Shown: piece by piece, positions 33,632-41,960 of the stretch
Layout of the letters: every line of letters begins with the position of its first letter
How positions within the stretch are numbered: the first letter of the stretch is position 1
NCBI GenBank assembly: GCA_020073545.1
Contig: JAIQEZ010000028.1
Location: 1 to 44,523, forward strand
Reading direction: 5' to 3'
Origin: Terriglobia bacterium
GTDB taxonomy: Bacteria > Acidobacteriota > Terriglobia > UBA7540
Length of the DNA stretch: 44,523 nt
Notes under the pieces: generated by a model
What the model saw: only the letters and a program-made list of their open reading frames with translations
Told to the model about the DNA's origin: nothing
The model's database searches: none
Program-made: the position numbers and the translations under genes

Positions 33632-34561
33632 ATGGATGTCGCGATTCGCTGTCGCCAGCTCCGCAAGACCTACGAGGGCAAGGTCGAGGCGGTCCGCGGC
33701 CTCGACTTGGAGATCCTGGCCGGCGAATGCTTTGGTCTGTTGGGTCCGAATGGCGCGGGGAAGACGACCACCATCGAGATTCTCGAGGGACTGCTCCAGC
33801 CCACCTCCGGTGAGGTTGAGATCCTGGGAAGCACCTGGAACGCGCAAAATCGAGAACTGCGCGAAGTTCTGGGAATATCGCTGCAAGAAACGCGCCTCGG
33901 GGAAAAACTCACGGTGCGCGAAACCCTGGACCTGTTCGCCAGCTTCTATCGTCGCCCTCGCTCGACCAACGAGGTGATGGCAGAAATGGCGCTCACCGAG
34001 AAGGCCAACACCTGGGTCGGGAAGCTTTCGGGCGGGCAAAGACAGCGGCTGGCAGTGGCCACCGCCTTGGTGGCCAATCCGAAAATCCTGTTCCTGGACG
34101 AACCCACGACGGGCCTCGACCCGCAGAGCCGGCGCCAGCTTTGGGAGATCATCCGCCAGTTCCAGCAGCGTGGCGGCACGGTCCTGTTAACGACACATTA
34201 CATGGACGAAGCCGAGCGGCTCTGCGACCGCATTGCGATCATCGACCACGGGCTCACGATCGCTTCCGGCACACCGGCCGAGTTGATCGAACGTCTGGGC
34301 GGGCACCACATGGTGGAATTCGACGCTACAGGTGACGGTCTCCGCGAGCTGGAGGCGTGGCGCTCACTTCCCGGCGTCGAGGCGGTGCACGAAGAAGACG
34401 GCAAAGTCGTGCTGAGCGTGCGCGAACCGCACGAGACCATCCCCGCGTTGCTGGCGGCCTTGCAGAAGCAAAACTCGCACTTGCTACATCTCACCACGCG
34501 CCAGGCTAGCTTGGAGGACGTCTTCGTTCGCCTCACGGGGCGCCACCTGCGCGAGGAGTAA
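33632..34561 (+). CDS. ABC transporter ATP-binding protein, DrrA-like
   Basis: The protein has 309 residues. Walker A LLGPNGAGKTTT, Q-loop SLQETRLG, signature KLSGGQRQRLAVATAL, Walker B ILFLDEPTTGLDP and the H-loop TTHYMDEAE are all intact. The C-terminal 80 residues (SVREPHETIPALLAALQ; ASLEDVFVRLTGRHLREE) are the regulatory tail of the DrrA/ABC-2 exporter group. It pairs with the permease just downstream. Export of a drug, lipid or polysaccharide is possible; the substrate is unknown. Confidence 0.92.
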   Translation: MDVAIRCRQLRKTYEGKVEAVRGLDLEILAGECFGLLGPNGAGKTTTIEILEGLLQPTSGEVEILGSTWNAQNRELREVLGISLQETRLGEKLTVRETLDLFASFYRRPRSTNEVMAEMALTEKANTWVGKLSGGQRQRLAVATALVANPKILFLDEPTTGLDPQSRRQLWEIIRQFQQRGGTVLLTTHYMDEAERLCDRIAIIDHGLTIASGTPAELIERLGGHHMVEFDATGDGLRELEAWRSLPGVEAVHEEDGKVVLSVREPHETIPALLAALQKQNSHLLHLTTRQASLEDVFVRLTGRHLREE

Positions 34562-34569
34562 GCAGACTA

Positions 34570-34618
34570 GGTCGTAAGTGGTAGGTGGCACATGGGGAAG
34601 TCCCCACCTACGACCTGC
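34570..34618. repeat. Heptad tract (GGTGGTA type) between the ABC genes
   Basis: GGTCGTA (34570), AGTGGTA (34577) and GGTGGCA (34584) step by 7 nt. Complementary units CACCTAC and GACCTGC follow at 34605 and 34612, so GTAGGTGG (34581-34588) and CCACCTAC (34604-34611) form a hairpin. The strong AGGAGG of the permease gene comes right after. Confidence 0.7.
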
Positions 34619-34630
34619 CAGGAGGGGAAA

Positions 34631-35704
34631 GTGAACTCAACCACCGCCACGCCAGAAAACGGCCGCTGGAAGGGCTACGAGTACCTGCTCCTGGCGCGCC
34701 TGAAGGAGCTGTACCGCGAACCGGAGGTGATCTTCTGGGTATTCGCGTTCCCAATCCTTCTGGCACTGGGACTGGGGATCGCTTTCCGCAACAAGCCTAC
34801 CGACACGAGCCGCGTGGCGGTAGTGGCGGGCCCGGGAGCGGCGCGCGCCCTGGAGCTGCTTGGCGCCGCGCCCGCCAGGGATGCGGTTCACGCGGAGGTG
34901 CTTCCTGCCGGCGACGCGTTCAACCAATTTCGGCTGGGTAAGTACGACCTCGTTGTGACACCGCGAGCCGACAGCTATGAGTACCGTTATGACCCGGCGC
35001 GTCCGGAAAGTGTGCTGGCCCGCACCGTCACGGATGACGCCCTGCAAGCCGCCGCCGGGAGAACGAATGCCGTCCCCACGACCAGCCGGGCGTCGAGCGA
35101 GCCGGGCGCAAGGTACATCGACTTTCTGATTCCGGGCTTGCTGGGCATGAACCTGATGAACTCGGGCATGTGGGGAATCGGATTTGCCCTCGTCGATATG
35201 CGGCAGCGGAGGTTGCTTAAGCGTTTTGTGGCCAGCCCCATGCGGCGCGGCGATTTTCTTCTGGCTCTGGCCAGCAGCCGGCTGGTGTTGATGTTGATTG
35301 AGCTTGCGCTGCTGCTCAGTTTTGGCGTGCTGGCTTTTCATATGCGGGTCATGGGTTCGTTGCTGTCGATCCTTGTCATCAGCGCGCTTGGAGCCCTTTG
35401 CTTCGGCGGCGTGGGGCTGCTCACAGCAAGCCGCGCGCAGAAAATCGAGACGGTTAGTGGCCTGATTAACGTGGTCCTGATGCCCATGTGGATTTTGTCC
35501 GGCTCCTTTTTCTCGTACGAGCGATTCCCGGCCATCCTGCAACCTCTCATCAAGGCGTTGCCGCTCACCGCGCTGAACGACGCCCTCCGCGCCGCCATCC
35601 TCGAAGGTGCCCCGCTTGTCCACCAAGCCATGCGTCTTTTCGTGCTCTGCCTCTGGGGTGCTGTGTCCTACTTCTTGGCGCTGCGCTGGTTTCGGTGGAC
35701 TTGA
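34631..35704 (+). CDS. ABC-2 type permease
   Basis: The protein has 357 residues with six TM segments. An N-terminal TM (EVIFWVFAFPILLALGLGIAF) is followed by an extracytoplasmic loop (about 60-160) and five TMs after FLIPGLLGMNLMNSGMWG, including GLINVVLMPMWILSGSFFSYERFP, the ABC-2 signature. It is the membrane partner of the ATPase. I use GTG at 34631 because AGGAGGGGAAA lies directly before it; an ATG at 34592 sits in the heptad hairpin and lacks such a site. Confidence 0.9.
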   Translation: MNSTTATPENGRWKGYEYLLLARLKELYREPEVIFWVFAFPILLALGLGIAFRNKPTDTSRVAVVAGPGAARALELLGAAPARDAVHAEVLPAGDAFNQFRLGKYDLVVTPRADSYEYRYDPARPESVLARTVTDDALQAAAGRTNAVPTTSRASSEPGARYIDFLIPGLLGMNLMNSGMWGIGFALVDMRQRRLLKRFVASPMRRGDFLLALASSRLVLMLIELALLLSFGVLAFHMRVMGSLLSILVISALGALCFGGVGLLTASRAQKIETVSGLINVVLMPMWILSGSFFSYERFPAILQPLIKALPLTALNDALRAAILEGAPLVHQAMRLFVLCLWGAVSYFLALRWFRWT

Positions 35705-35804
35705 CAGTTTATTGAAGGAGTTGGGAAGTCTTGTTATTTAGGTCTGCGGCTTTCCCTCTGGCGCGATACCGAGAGGCGCGCAGTCATAAGACCACTCGGC
35801 ACGG

Positions 35805-35853
35805 TCTCTTCTGTCTCCTGACTCCTGGCGGCTGACTTCTGACTTCCGACTCA
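35805..35853. repeat. Heptad tract (TGACTTC type) left of the IS
   Basis: Seven units of 7 nt from 35805; TGACTCC (35819) and TGACTTC (35833, 35840) are clearest. It ends against the left end of the IS4-family element. The units on the other side (37177-37204) are the reverse-complement type. Confidence 0.8.
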
Positions 35854-37171
35854 GTACTGTCCCATCATAAGTTGAACAGATCCAATTGGATATGAGGATC
35901 TGGTTCTGGAATTCGGTCGTTGTAGTGAGAAAACGCCAATGAAATCGGGGTTTTTTCGAAAATCGTGACACTGAGAATTTGCAGGATTTTGTACAGGCTC
36001 AGGTCCAATTGGAGCTGCTTTTTCAGAATGGCCACCAGGACGTAGACGGTGATGGCGATCCAGACCTGGGTCTTGACGGCGTTCTCCGAGGTCCCATAGA
36101 AAGCCCGGATATGCAAATGTTGTTTGATCCAGCGAAAGAACAATTCGACCTGCCAGCGGGCGCGGTACAGGTCGGCGATGGTCAGCGGCGCGAGCTGGAA
36201 ATTGTTGGTGAGAAAGATCAGGCGCAAGTCTTTTTCGGCATCGAAGTAGTGAATCCGCCGCAGGGGAGCCGGATACCGACGCGAGCTCTTCGGTCCGGTC
36301 AGGCGAATGGTCTGATCGGAACGCAGTCCGGTGGAACGATCGACCCAGCGCCAGGAGCAGCGACGGTAGCGCGTGTTCTGCTCGGCGCGGGTGACGAAGA
36401 AAGCCAGGGCTTGCGTGATCGTGTAGAGACGCCGGTAGTCCACGTAGGCGCGATCCAGCAGATAAAACGACCCCGCATCGAGCCCCAGTTGGTCGAGCAA
36501 CTTTACATCGTTCACCCCTCCGCCGGTCACATAAACCGCGGTCGGAATGTTGCCGCGCAGATCGAGCAAAGTGTGGAGCTTCACCGCACTCTTGCGACGC
36601 CGAAACTGCGCCCAGGGGAACAGCGACAAGCACAAATCCACGGTGGTGGAATCGAAGGCGTAGACGGTCTCGTCCAATTTCACGCCGAAGGGGTCGTGCT
36701 GATACAGGGCGCGGGCCGGCGCGATGAGGGTCCGCGCAAAATCGGCGTAGATGCGCCAGTCGCGCTGCGCGTTGGCGTTGGCCAGGGTGTTGCGCGAGAT
36801 GCCGCCCCGAATGCCCATGTGATAAAGCTGGGGCTGGTGCGCGCGCAAGCAGGTTTGGATGTCGCGCAGACTCTCGCGATAAGTGAGCTGCGCGAAAGCC
36901 AAACACAGGAATTGATCGAGGCAGGAGAAACTCTGCACTTTGTAGTCGCCGTCGTAGCGATCCACGCAACGGCGAAATTCGGCGAGCGGAAGCAAGTCCA
37001 TCAGTTGAGCAAAAATCGTTCGGCCCGTGTTCATGCACCATCCCCCTGCAGCTTTCGGAATGGCTCCAGGCTATCTCCGAATTCAAATCGATTTTGCTCA
37101 TTTTCGCGTGCAACTCACGATTTCGCATGCAGTTACACAACATCTCGAAATCAATATTGGGACAGTACTGA
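35851..37171. mobile_element. Complete IS4-family insertion sequence
   Basis: The element spans about 1321 bp. The ends TCAGTACTGTCCCA (35851-35864) and its exact reverse complement (37158-37171) form 14-bp inverted repeats. Inside is one transposase gene whose stop abuts the left repeat. Because AGTACT is itself palindromic, it may instead be a 6-bp target duplication at both sides (35853-35858 and 37164-37169), which would shorten the true ends to GTCCCA/TGGGAC. No other direct repeat is visible in the flanks. Confidence 0.85.
35865..37034 (-). CDS. IS4-family transposase with N-terminal DUF4372 domain
   Basis: The protein has 389 residues. The N-terminal ~70 residues (FAQLMDLLPLAEFRRCVDRY) match the DUF4372 domain of IS4-type transposases. 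DDE residues: the first Asp in YAFDSTTVDL, the second in LLDRAYVDY, and the YREK signature in YRARWQVELFFRWIKQ. All are intact, so it is probably active. The frame is uninterrupted. The long frame in the same region but another phase (35851-37143) is a shadow. Confidence 0.93.
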   Translation of the reverse strand: MNTGRTIFAQLMDLLPLAEFRRCVDRYDGDYKVQSFSCLDQFLCLAFAQLTYRESLRDIQTCLRAHQPQLYHMGIRGGISRNTLANANAQRDWRIYADFARTLIAPARALYQHDPFGVKLDETVYAFDSTTVDLCLSLFPWAQFRRRKSAVKLHTLLDLRGNIPTAVYVTGGGVNDVKLLDQLGLDAGSFYLLDRAYVDYRRLYTITQALAFFVTRAEQNTRYRRCSWRWVDRSTGLRSDQTIRLTGPKSSRRYPAPLRRIHYFDAEKDLRLIFLTNNFQLAPLTIADLYRARWQVELFFRWIKQHLHIRAFYGTSENAVKTQVWIAITVYVLVAILKKQLQLDLSLYKILQILSVTIFEKTPISLAFSHYNDRIPEPDPHIQLDLFNL

Positions 37172-37176
37172 TTTGG

Positions 37177-37204
37177 GATTCAGGAGTCAGAAGTCAGGGG
37201 TCCA
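37177..37204. repeat. Heptad tract (GAGTCAG type) right of the IS
   Basis: GATTCAG (37177), GAGTCAG (37184), AAGTCAG (37191) and GGGTCCA (37198) step by 7 nt. They are reverse complements of the tract on the left of the IS, so the element sits between facing tracts. Confidence 0.8.
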
Positions 37205-37335
37205 GCGGCGAAGAAATCGAAAACTCGACGCGGCGAGCCCTGCCCTTCCGACGAGGACACACGACGGTCGGTCCAAGGCGAAGCCTGGTCAGGAGCAGGC
37301 GGGCATCGCTGGGGCCCAATGCAAAGGAGGATTCC

Positions 37336-38010
37336 ATGGAAGACGCGAAATCAATCTCCATTTCGAAGCTTATCATAATTCCCGCGGTGATTACCCTGGG
37401 TGTGACCATCCTACGGCTGGTGGGCGAGCTCAAACACTGGCCCACGCCCTGGTTCAGCGCGGTGGCGGGCGGGGGAGCGGCGGTGGTGGGTATCTCCTGG
37501 CTGCCGATCATCTTCGGACCCTATTTCGCCCTTAAGCTGGCCGGAGCTGGAGACAGGCCCTCGAGCACGGGAAAGTCGATCGCCTATGCGTTTGCGGCCT
37601 TGGTTGTGTATGTGCTCGCTGGGTTTTTGTTCACCAAGACGATCTCGCATCCCTCCGCCCTTACCCTGGTGGCGCTCCTCTTGATGCTGGCTGCGGCGTT
37701 TGTGCCGTGTCTCGGCTGGCGTTCCCTCGGGTGCGCGTTGTTCGCCTACGCTCTGGCGGCGCGGATTCCGGTCCTGGTCGTGATGTACTTCGCCATGTAC
37801 GGAAATGGCGGCGCGGGCTGGGGAACCCACTATGACGCGGTGCCACCGGCGCTTGCCCACGTACCGCTGGCAACGAAATACCTCTACGCAGCGATCCTGC
37901 CGCAGATGACCATGTGGATCGGATGGACAGGCGTCTTGGGCGCGATCTTCGGCAGCGTGGTTGCCGCCGTCGCGCGTCGGGGAAAACCAACGGCGCCGGC
38001 TGGTGCGTAA
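37336..38010 (+). CDS. Multi-spanning membrane protein of unknown function
   Basis: The protein has 224 residues with six or seven hydrophobic segments, for example KLIIIPAVITLGVTIL, SWLPIIFGPYFALKLAG, IAYAFAALVVYVLAGFLF and MTMWIGWTGVLGAIFGSVV. I recognise no family. A perfect AAAGGAGG lies five bases before the ATG at 37336, so the longer frame to 37027 (which overlaps the IS) is rejected. Confidence 0.75.
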   Translation: MEDAKSISISKLIIIPAVITLGVTILRLVGELKHWPTPWFSAVAGGGAAVVGISWLPIIFGPYFALKLAGAGDRPSSTGKSIAYAFAALVVYVLAGFLFTKTISHPSALTLVALLLMLAAAFVPCLGWRSLGCALFAYALAARIPVLVVMYFAMYGNGGAGWGTHYDAVPPALAHVPLATKYLYAAILPQMTMWIGWTGVLGAIFGSVVAAVARRGKPTAPAGA

Positions 38011-38099
38011 GCACGCCACGCCGGGCGTTCACCTCGGTGGGGCATCGGTCTGACCTTCAGGCGTGCAGGTTCCGCCGATCGCCCGATCACGCGATGAAT

Positions 38100-38141
38100 C
38101 AGTCCCGACTTCGGACCCCGGACTCCGGACTCGGGACTTTC
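38100..38141. repeat. Heptad tract (GACTCCG type), 6 units
   Basis: Units at 38107, 38114, 38121, 38128 and 38135 read GACTTCG, GACCCCG, GACTCCG, GACTCGG and GACTTTC, with a weaker one at 38100. The tract ends six bases before the DinB-like stop codon at 38147. It shares its unit with the tract at 10686. Confidence 0.85.
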
Positions 38142-38146
38142 TTCAT

Positions 38147-38632
38147 TTACGCCCCGTAGAGTGTCTGGGTATTGACAGGCAATCCCAGCAGTTTCAAGTA
38201 TGTGAACAGTTGCATTTTGTGGTTGTTGAGGTGCCCGAGAAAGGAAACACCCAGGATTTCCAGCTTGGCCTTCCATCCCCAGGGCACGGAAACCACGCGG
38301 TTGGTGAAATCCGCTTCGCTGATACTGTCCAGCGCCGTGCGCAGAATCTTCTTGTCCTTTTCGAGCTTGTCCAGTGCGTCTTGAACTCCACAGGAGGGCA
38401 TGTTCTCCAGTTTCATGCCCACTTCCATTTCTTCCATCGACGGCCACTTGCCGCTCAGCAGCATTTCAAATCCGCCGCCGAGCCCGTCGCTCAGGTGGCA
38501 AACAACCTGGCCAAGGCTCATGAAGGTTGGCCCGGGCTTCCAATCCAGTTTGTCGGCCGGAACCATCCCGATCAGCTTTTCAGCCGGCCCGACCGATTCC
38601 ATGGCGACCTTATAGAATTCACTCTTGGTCAT
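38147..38632 (-). CDS. DinB-superfamily protein
   Basis: The protein has 161 residues. The four-helix DinB pattern is visible: FYKVAMESVGPAEKLIGMVPADKLDWKP, the histidine of SLGQVVCHLSDG at residue 46, and FLGHLNNHKMQLFTYL near the end, where two more histidines would complete a metal site. Proteins of this group are metal-dependent, often thiol transferases; its neighbour in the wider window, BshA, makes bacillithiol, a known cofactor of some members, but the two genes are 16 kb apart. AAGGAGG lies five bases before the ATG. Confidence 0.82.
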   Translation of the reverse strand: MTKSEFYKVAMESVGPAEKLIGMVPADKLDWKPGPTFMSLGQVVCHLSDGLGGGFEMLLSGKWPSMEEMEVGMKLENMPSCGVQDALDKLEKDKKILRTALDSISEADFTNRVVSVPWGWKAKLEILGVSFLGHLNNHKMQLFTYLKLLGLPVNTQTLYGA

Positions 38633-38745
38633 AAGTCCTCCTTCTGATGTGTGGCGAACAGGGGGTAATGCCGCACTTCGTCATTCTCTTCCGTTTCTGC
38701 CGAATGGAAACTCTAGCGCATAACTCCAGGCCATCAAAGCGAGGT

Positions 38746-39105
38746 TTACGGCATCCGGGTGCCGTACTGGCCGCAGGATTCAAAGACGGACAGCAGGTTG
38801 GTCATTCCCAAAAGCTCCCGGATCTTCTGCGACAGGTTGATCAGTTGAAGTTCGCAGTCGCTTTTCTTGGCGGTGACGTACACGCCGATGATGGCGCCGA
38901 GCCCGGAGCTATCCATAAACGCAACTTCACTCAGGTCCAGAACGATCCGCTTCGTCTGCGGAATCAAGGCCCGGACTTCCTGCTTGAATTCCGCCGCGAT
39001 ATCGGCGGTCAGCCGGCCACTGCACCTGACGAGGGCAGACTCCGTATGAGGTTGAATGCGCAGCTTGAGGCGTGCAGTGGGCAGGACCGGCGGATTCGTG
39101 GACAT
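38746..39105 (-). CDS. STAS-domain anti-sigma-factor antagonist
   Basis: The protein has 119 residues. RLTADIAAEFKQEVRALI is followed by KRIVLDLSEVAFMDSSGLGAIIGVYV, the STAS core, with the phosphorylatable serine at S66 or S67. The family binds anti-sigma factors of the RsbW/SpoIIAB type in partner switching. No kinase or sigma gene is in the neighbourhood, so the partner is unknown. GAGGAAGAGGA precedes the ATG. Confidence 0.85.
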   Translation of the reverse strand: MSTNPPVLPTARLKLRIQPHTESALVRCSGRLTADIAAEFKQEVRALIPQTKRIVLDLSEVAFMDSSGLGAIIGVYVTAKKSDCELQLINLSQKIRELLGMTNLLSVFESCGQYGTRMP

Positions 39106-39253
39106 GAAAAATCCTCTTCCTCGGGGCTCGGCCGCCGCGCCTTTCTTCTGGTTGCGCGCCGCCGTGCTGGCATGGACGCGCTACGTGCCATCTCACCCTC
39201 TCGGCAGCCTCTGACCATGGGTCGATGTCCTGAGCACCCATTGTACCTGAAAT

Positions 39254-39287
39254 CCCCTGCGCACTGGGGCGCCTTCACCCGCAGGGG
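39254..39287. terminator. Inverted repeat between GNAT and STAS genes
   Basis: CCCCTGCG (39254-39261) and CGCAGGGG (39280-39287) pair around 18 nt. It lies 115 nt after the GNAT stop (minus strand). It may be a terminator or another dispersed hairpin; there is no T-tract. The rest of the 297-nt gap shows no gene. Confidence 0.35.
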
Positions 39288-39402
39288 GGATCTGTCCCGC
39301 AGGATCGGTCTGTTTCTGGCACTAACCCTGCTTGCGCGGCGGTGGCCCCACCCGCAAGGCGCCAACGGGCAGGCACAGGGTTGGGGGCGCGCGGACAGGA
39401 AC

Positions 39403-39897
39403 TCAGACGCCGGTGACCTTGCTGCGTCGCTCCAGCAGGAGAACGTCGCGCCAGACGCCGTCCAGTTGGCCGAGACGCTCGCGCCGGCCGACCTCACGAA
39501 AGCCACATTTCCTGACCAGGACGAGGCTGCCGGCATTTTCCGGGAAGATTCCGGCCTGCAGCGTCCAGATGCCATGCTTCTCCGACAGGTCAATTACGGC
39601 CCGGAGCAGGGCCGCGCCGATTCCTTGGCCGCGGTGGCTTTTGCCCACGTAGACGCTCGCTTCGGCCACTCCCGCATAACAGCATCGGTCTGAGATGGGA
39701 CTGAGCGCCGCCCAGCCGAGCACGGCGTCGTTTGCGCGAGCCACCAGCCGTCCGAAGGGAAGATGCGAGGTGTTCCATTTCTCCCAGGTCGGTGGCGCGG
39801 TTTCGAAGGTGGCATTCCGGGTCGCGATCCCCTCGTGGTAAATCACGCGGACCTGCTCCCAGTCGGTGGGTTTCATGGCGTCTATGACGAAATGCAT
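39403..39897 (-). CDS. GNAT N-acetyltransferase (phosphinothricin/MnaT-like)
   Basis: The protein has 164 residues. IDAMKPTDWEQVRVIYHEGIATRNATFE at the N-terminus and SVYVGKSHRGQGIGAALL, the acetyl-CoA motif, match the phosphinothricin acetyltransferase/YncA (MnaT) group, which acetylates methionine-like amino acids. LVLVRKCGFREVGRRERLGQLDGVWRDV is the C-terminal block. The natural substrate is not known. AAGGTG lies upstream of the ATG. Confidence 0.85.
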   Translation of the reverse strand: MHFVIDAMKPTDWEQVRVIYHEGIATRNATFETAPPTWEKWNTSHLPFGRLVARANDAVLGWAALSPISDRCCYAGVAEASVYVGKSHRGQGIGAALLRAVIDLSEKHGIWTLQAGIFPENAGSLVLVRKCGFREVGRRERLGQLDGVWRDVLLLERRSKVTGV

Positions 39898-40562
39898 TTA
39901 CAGTTCACCTTGTTAGTCAGAGCTGTGTTCTCTCGATACTGTTCTGTGCTGGCGTTCGACGGCCTCGGCGATCAAACCGGCCCGGAGGAACAAGGGGGTA
40001 TGATGCAACTGTTCGAGGGCGCCTTGCTCAGCATCCGAAATCCCGGGGGCAGTCAGAGGGCACCGAGCAACGCGTCATCGAGTATATCTCCCTTCTCAGG
40101 CTTCTCGCCTCCAGAGTGCAGGAAGCAAAGCGCCTCAAGGGCCCGTAGATTTTGGCGGGCTAACAAGCCACTGAACCCGGCGGCCGCAGGTCCCGCCCGC
40201 CGCCGTAGAGGTCCCCGCGCGGGCAGTGGACAACAAGTCCGTTCGCCCCACGTTTGACATTCTACAAACAGCGCCCTGCCCGTTTTCAAGGGATAGTCTC
40301 TCGCAAACTACCTTTTCGCAGTGTGATAACCCACATGTTGGCCTTGTCAAAGGCGGACCGTCACCTTGCACGAGGCCTTAGGCCTTCAAGAATTAGTAAG
40401 TTAGGCTACCTTCAAGCTGCCGCGTAATTCCTGGCCCACCTCTTGCTTTGGTAGGACCAGGATGAATCGGTCCGGCACAAAGTCGTGGGGCGCGAACCTA
40501 GTGGGGCACAGGCCCGACCCGCGGCACTGCGAACCGGGTGAGGCGGGTATGGGGGACAGGTT
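39898..40562. other. Intergenic region with possible gene remnants
   Basis: About 665 bp without a convincing gene. On the plus strand, MMQLFEGALLSIRNPGG (from about 40000) and, in another frame, QRVIEYISLLRLLASRVQEA (to a stop near 40148) look more protein-like than random and could be a frameshifted remnant. On the minus strand TTGAAA and TAGAAT, 19 nt apart near 40264-40294, could be a promoter. A short palindrome AGGCCTTAGGCCT is near 40374. No tRNA fold is visible. Confidence 0.4.
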
Positions 40563-41906
40563 ATGCAGAGAGTCGTGATTCTCGGCGCGGCGGGCAGGGA
40601 TTTTCACAATTTCAACGTGGTGTTTCGCAACAATCCCGCGTTCCAGGTGGTGGCGTTCACGGCCACGCAGATTCCCAACATCGACCACCGCAGTTATCCC
40701 CCGGAGCTTGCCGGGGCGTTGTACCCCAGCGGCATTCCCATTGTGGCCGAGACCGAACTGGAGAACCTGATCCGCACGCAGTCGGTGGACGTGGTGGTGT
40801 TTGCTTACAGCGACGTGTCGCACCAAACGGTTATGCATTTAGCCTCGCGTGCCGTGGCGACGGGCGCCGACTTCTGGCTGTTGGCGACGGAGCGCACCCA
40901 GTTGCAGGCGCGCGTGCCGGTGGTCTCCGTGTGCGCGACGCGCACGGGCTGCGGCAAGAGTCCGGTGTCGCGGCGGGTGGCGCAGGAGTTACGAGAGCTG
41001 GGCTGGAAGCTAGTGGTGGTCCGGCACCCCATGCCTTACGGCGATTTGCGGGCCGAGCGGGTGCAGCGTTTTGCCACGCTGGAGGACCTGGAGAACCAGC
41101 GCTGCACTATCGAGGAGCGCGAGGAGTACGAGCCGCACATTCGCCGGAACACGGTGGTTTATGCCGGGGTCGACTACGAGGAGATCTTGCGCCAAGCGGA
41201 GCGGGAAGCGGAGCTGATCCTGTGGGACGGCGGCAACAACGACACGCCCTTCTTCCGCTCCAACCTGGAGATCGTGGTGGCCGACCCGCACCGGGCGGGC
41301 CACGAGCTCGGGTATTTTCCTGGCGAAGTCAACCTGCGGCGCGCGCAGGTGGTGGTAATCAACAAGGTTGACACCGCCTCACCGGAAGGCGTCGCGACCG
41401 TGCGCGCCAACCTCCAGCGCCACAACCCCGCAGCCACGGTGATTGAGGCGGCCTGCCGGGTCAGCGTGGCGGAACCGGAAGCGATCAAAGGCCGGCGGGT
41501 CCTGGTAGTGGAAGACGGACCGACACTCACGCACGGCGAGATGACTTACGGAGCGGGCGTGGTAGCGGCCTGCCAGTTTGAGGCCGCCGGACAAGTCGAT
41601 CCACGTCCCTACGCGGTGGGCTCGATTCAAGAAACCTTCGAGCGCTTCCCGCACCTGAAAGGCCTTCTGCCCGCCATGGGTTACAGCGACGCGCAGCGTC
41701 ACGAGCTGGAAGAGACCATCAACCGCACCCCGTGCGATCTGGTTTTGGTGGCAACACCTGTGGATTTGGCGCGCCTGCTGCGCCTCAACAAGCCCAGCTT
41801 GCGAGTGAATTACGAGATCGAAGAGCGCACCCGGCCCGGCCTCGGTGAAATCCTGGAGCGCTTCACCGAAGGCCAGCAGCCGCAGCGCCGGCTGAAGACG
41901 GCATGA
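40563..41906 (+). CDS. Cyclic 2,3-diphosphoglycerate synthetase-like NTPase
   Basis: The protein has 447 residues. The N-terminal Rossmann-like part (QRVVILGAAGRDFHNFNVVF) precedes a P-loop VCATRTGCGKSPVSRRVA near residue 125 and the ILWDGGNNDTPF and VVVINKVDTASPEGV blocks, as in archaeal cyclic 2,3-diphosphoglycerate synthetase and its bacterial homologs. In methanogens that enzyme makes the osmolyte cDPG; bacterial homologs are mostly untested. It is in an operon with ornithine carbamoyltransferase (54 nt) and carbamate kinase, which suggests a role tied to carbamoyl-phosphate or acyl-phosphate chemistry rather than osmolyte synthesis. The Shine-Dalgarno site is weak. Confidence 0.8.
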   Translation: MQRVVILGAAGRDFHNFNVVFRNNPAFQVVAFTATQIPNIDHRSYPPELAGALYPSGIPIVAETELENLIRTQSVDVVVFAYSDVSHQTVMHLASRAVATGADFWLLATERTQLQARVPVVSVCATRTGCGKSPVSRRVAQELRELGWKLVVVRHPMPYGDLRAERVQRFATLEDLENQRCTIEEREEYEPHIRRNTVVYAGVDYEEILRQAEREAELILWDGGNNDTPFFRSNLEIVVADPHRAGHELGYFPGEVNLRRAQVVVINKVDTASPEGVATVRANLQRHNPAATVIEAACRVSVAEPEAIKGRRVLVVEDGPTLTHGEMTYGAGVVAACQFEAAGQVDPRPYAVGSIQETFERFPHLKGLLPAMGYSDAQRHELEETINRTPCDLVLVATPVDLARLLRLNKPSLRVNYEIEERTRPGLGEILERFTEGQQPQRRLKTA

Positions 41907-41924
41907 TGGGTGATGGGCAGGGGT

Positions 41925-41940
41925 TCCCGCTGAAGCGGGA
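41925..41940. repeat. TCCCGC/GCGGGA hairpin
   Basis: TCCCGC and GCGGGA pair around TGAA, between the cPGS-like gene and the carbamoyltransferase gene, just before the AGGAGG of the latter. Two 7-nt units (ATGATGG, GTGATGG at 41903 and 41910) precede it. Confidence 0.65.
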
Positions 41941-41960
41941 TCGAGCCGAGAGGAGGTCCT

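Noticed and set aside
35979-37535. 518-codon plus-strand frame over the IS4 transposase
   Set aside because: Antisense to an intact transposase with all catalytic motifs; it also runs through the IS end and a heptad tract.
39898-40562. Possible tRNA gene in the gap
   Set aside because: No cloverleaf arms or TTCGA-type T-loop in a consistent arrangement were found.
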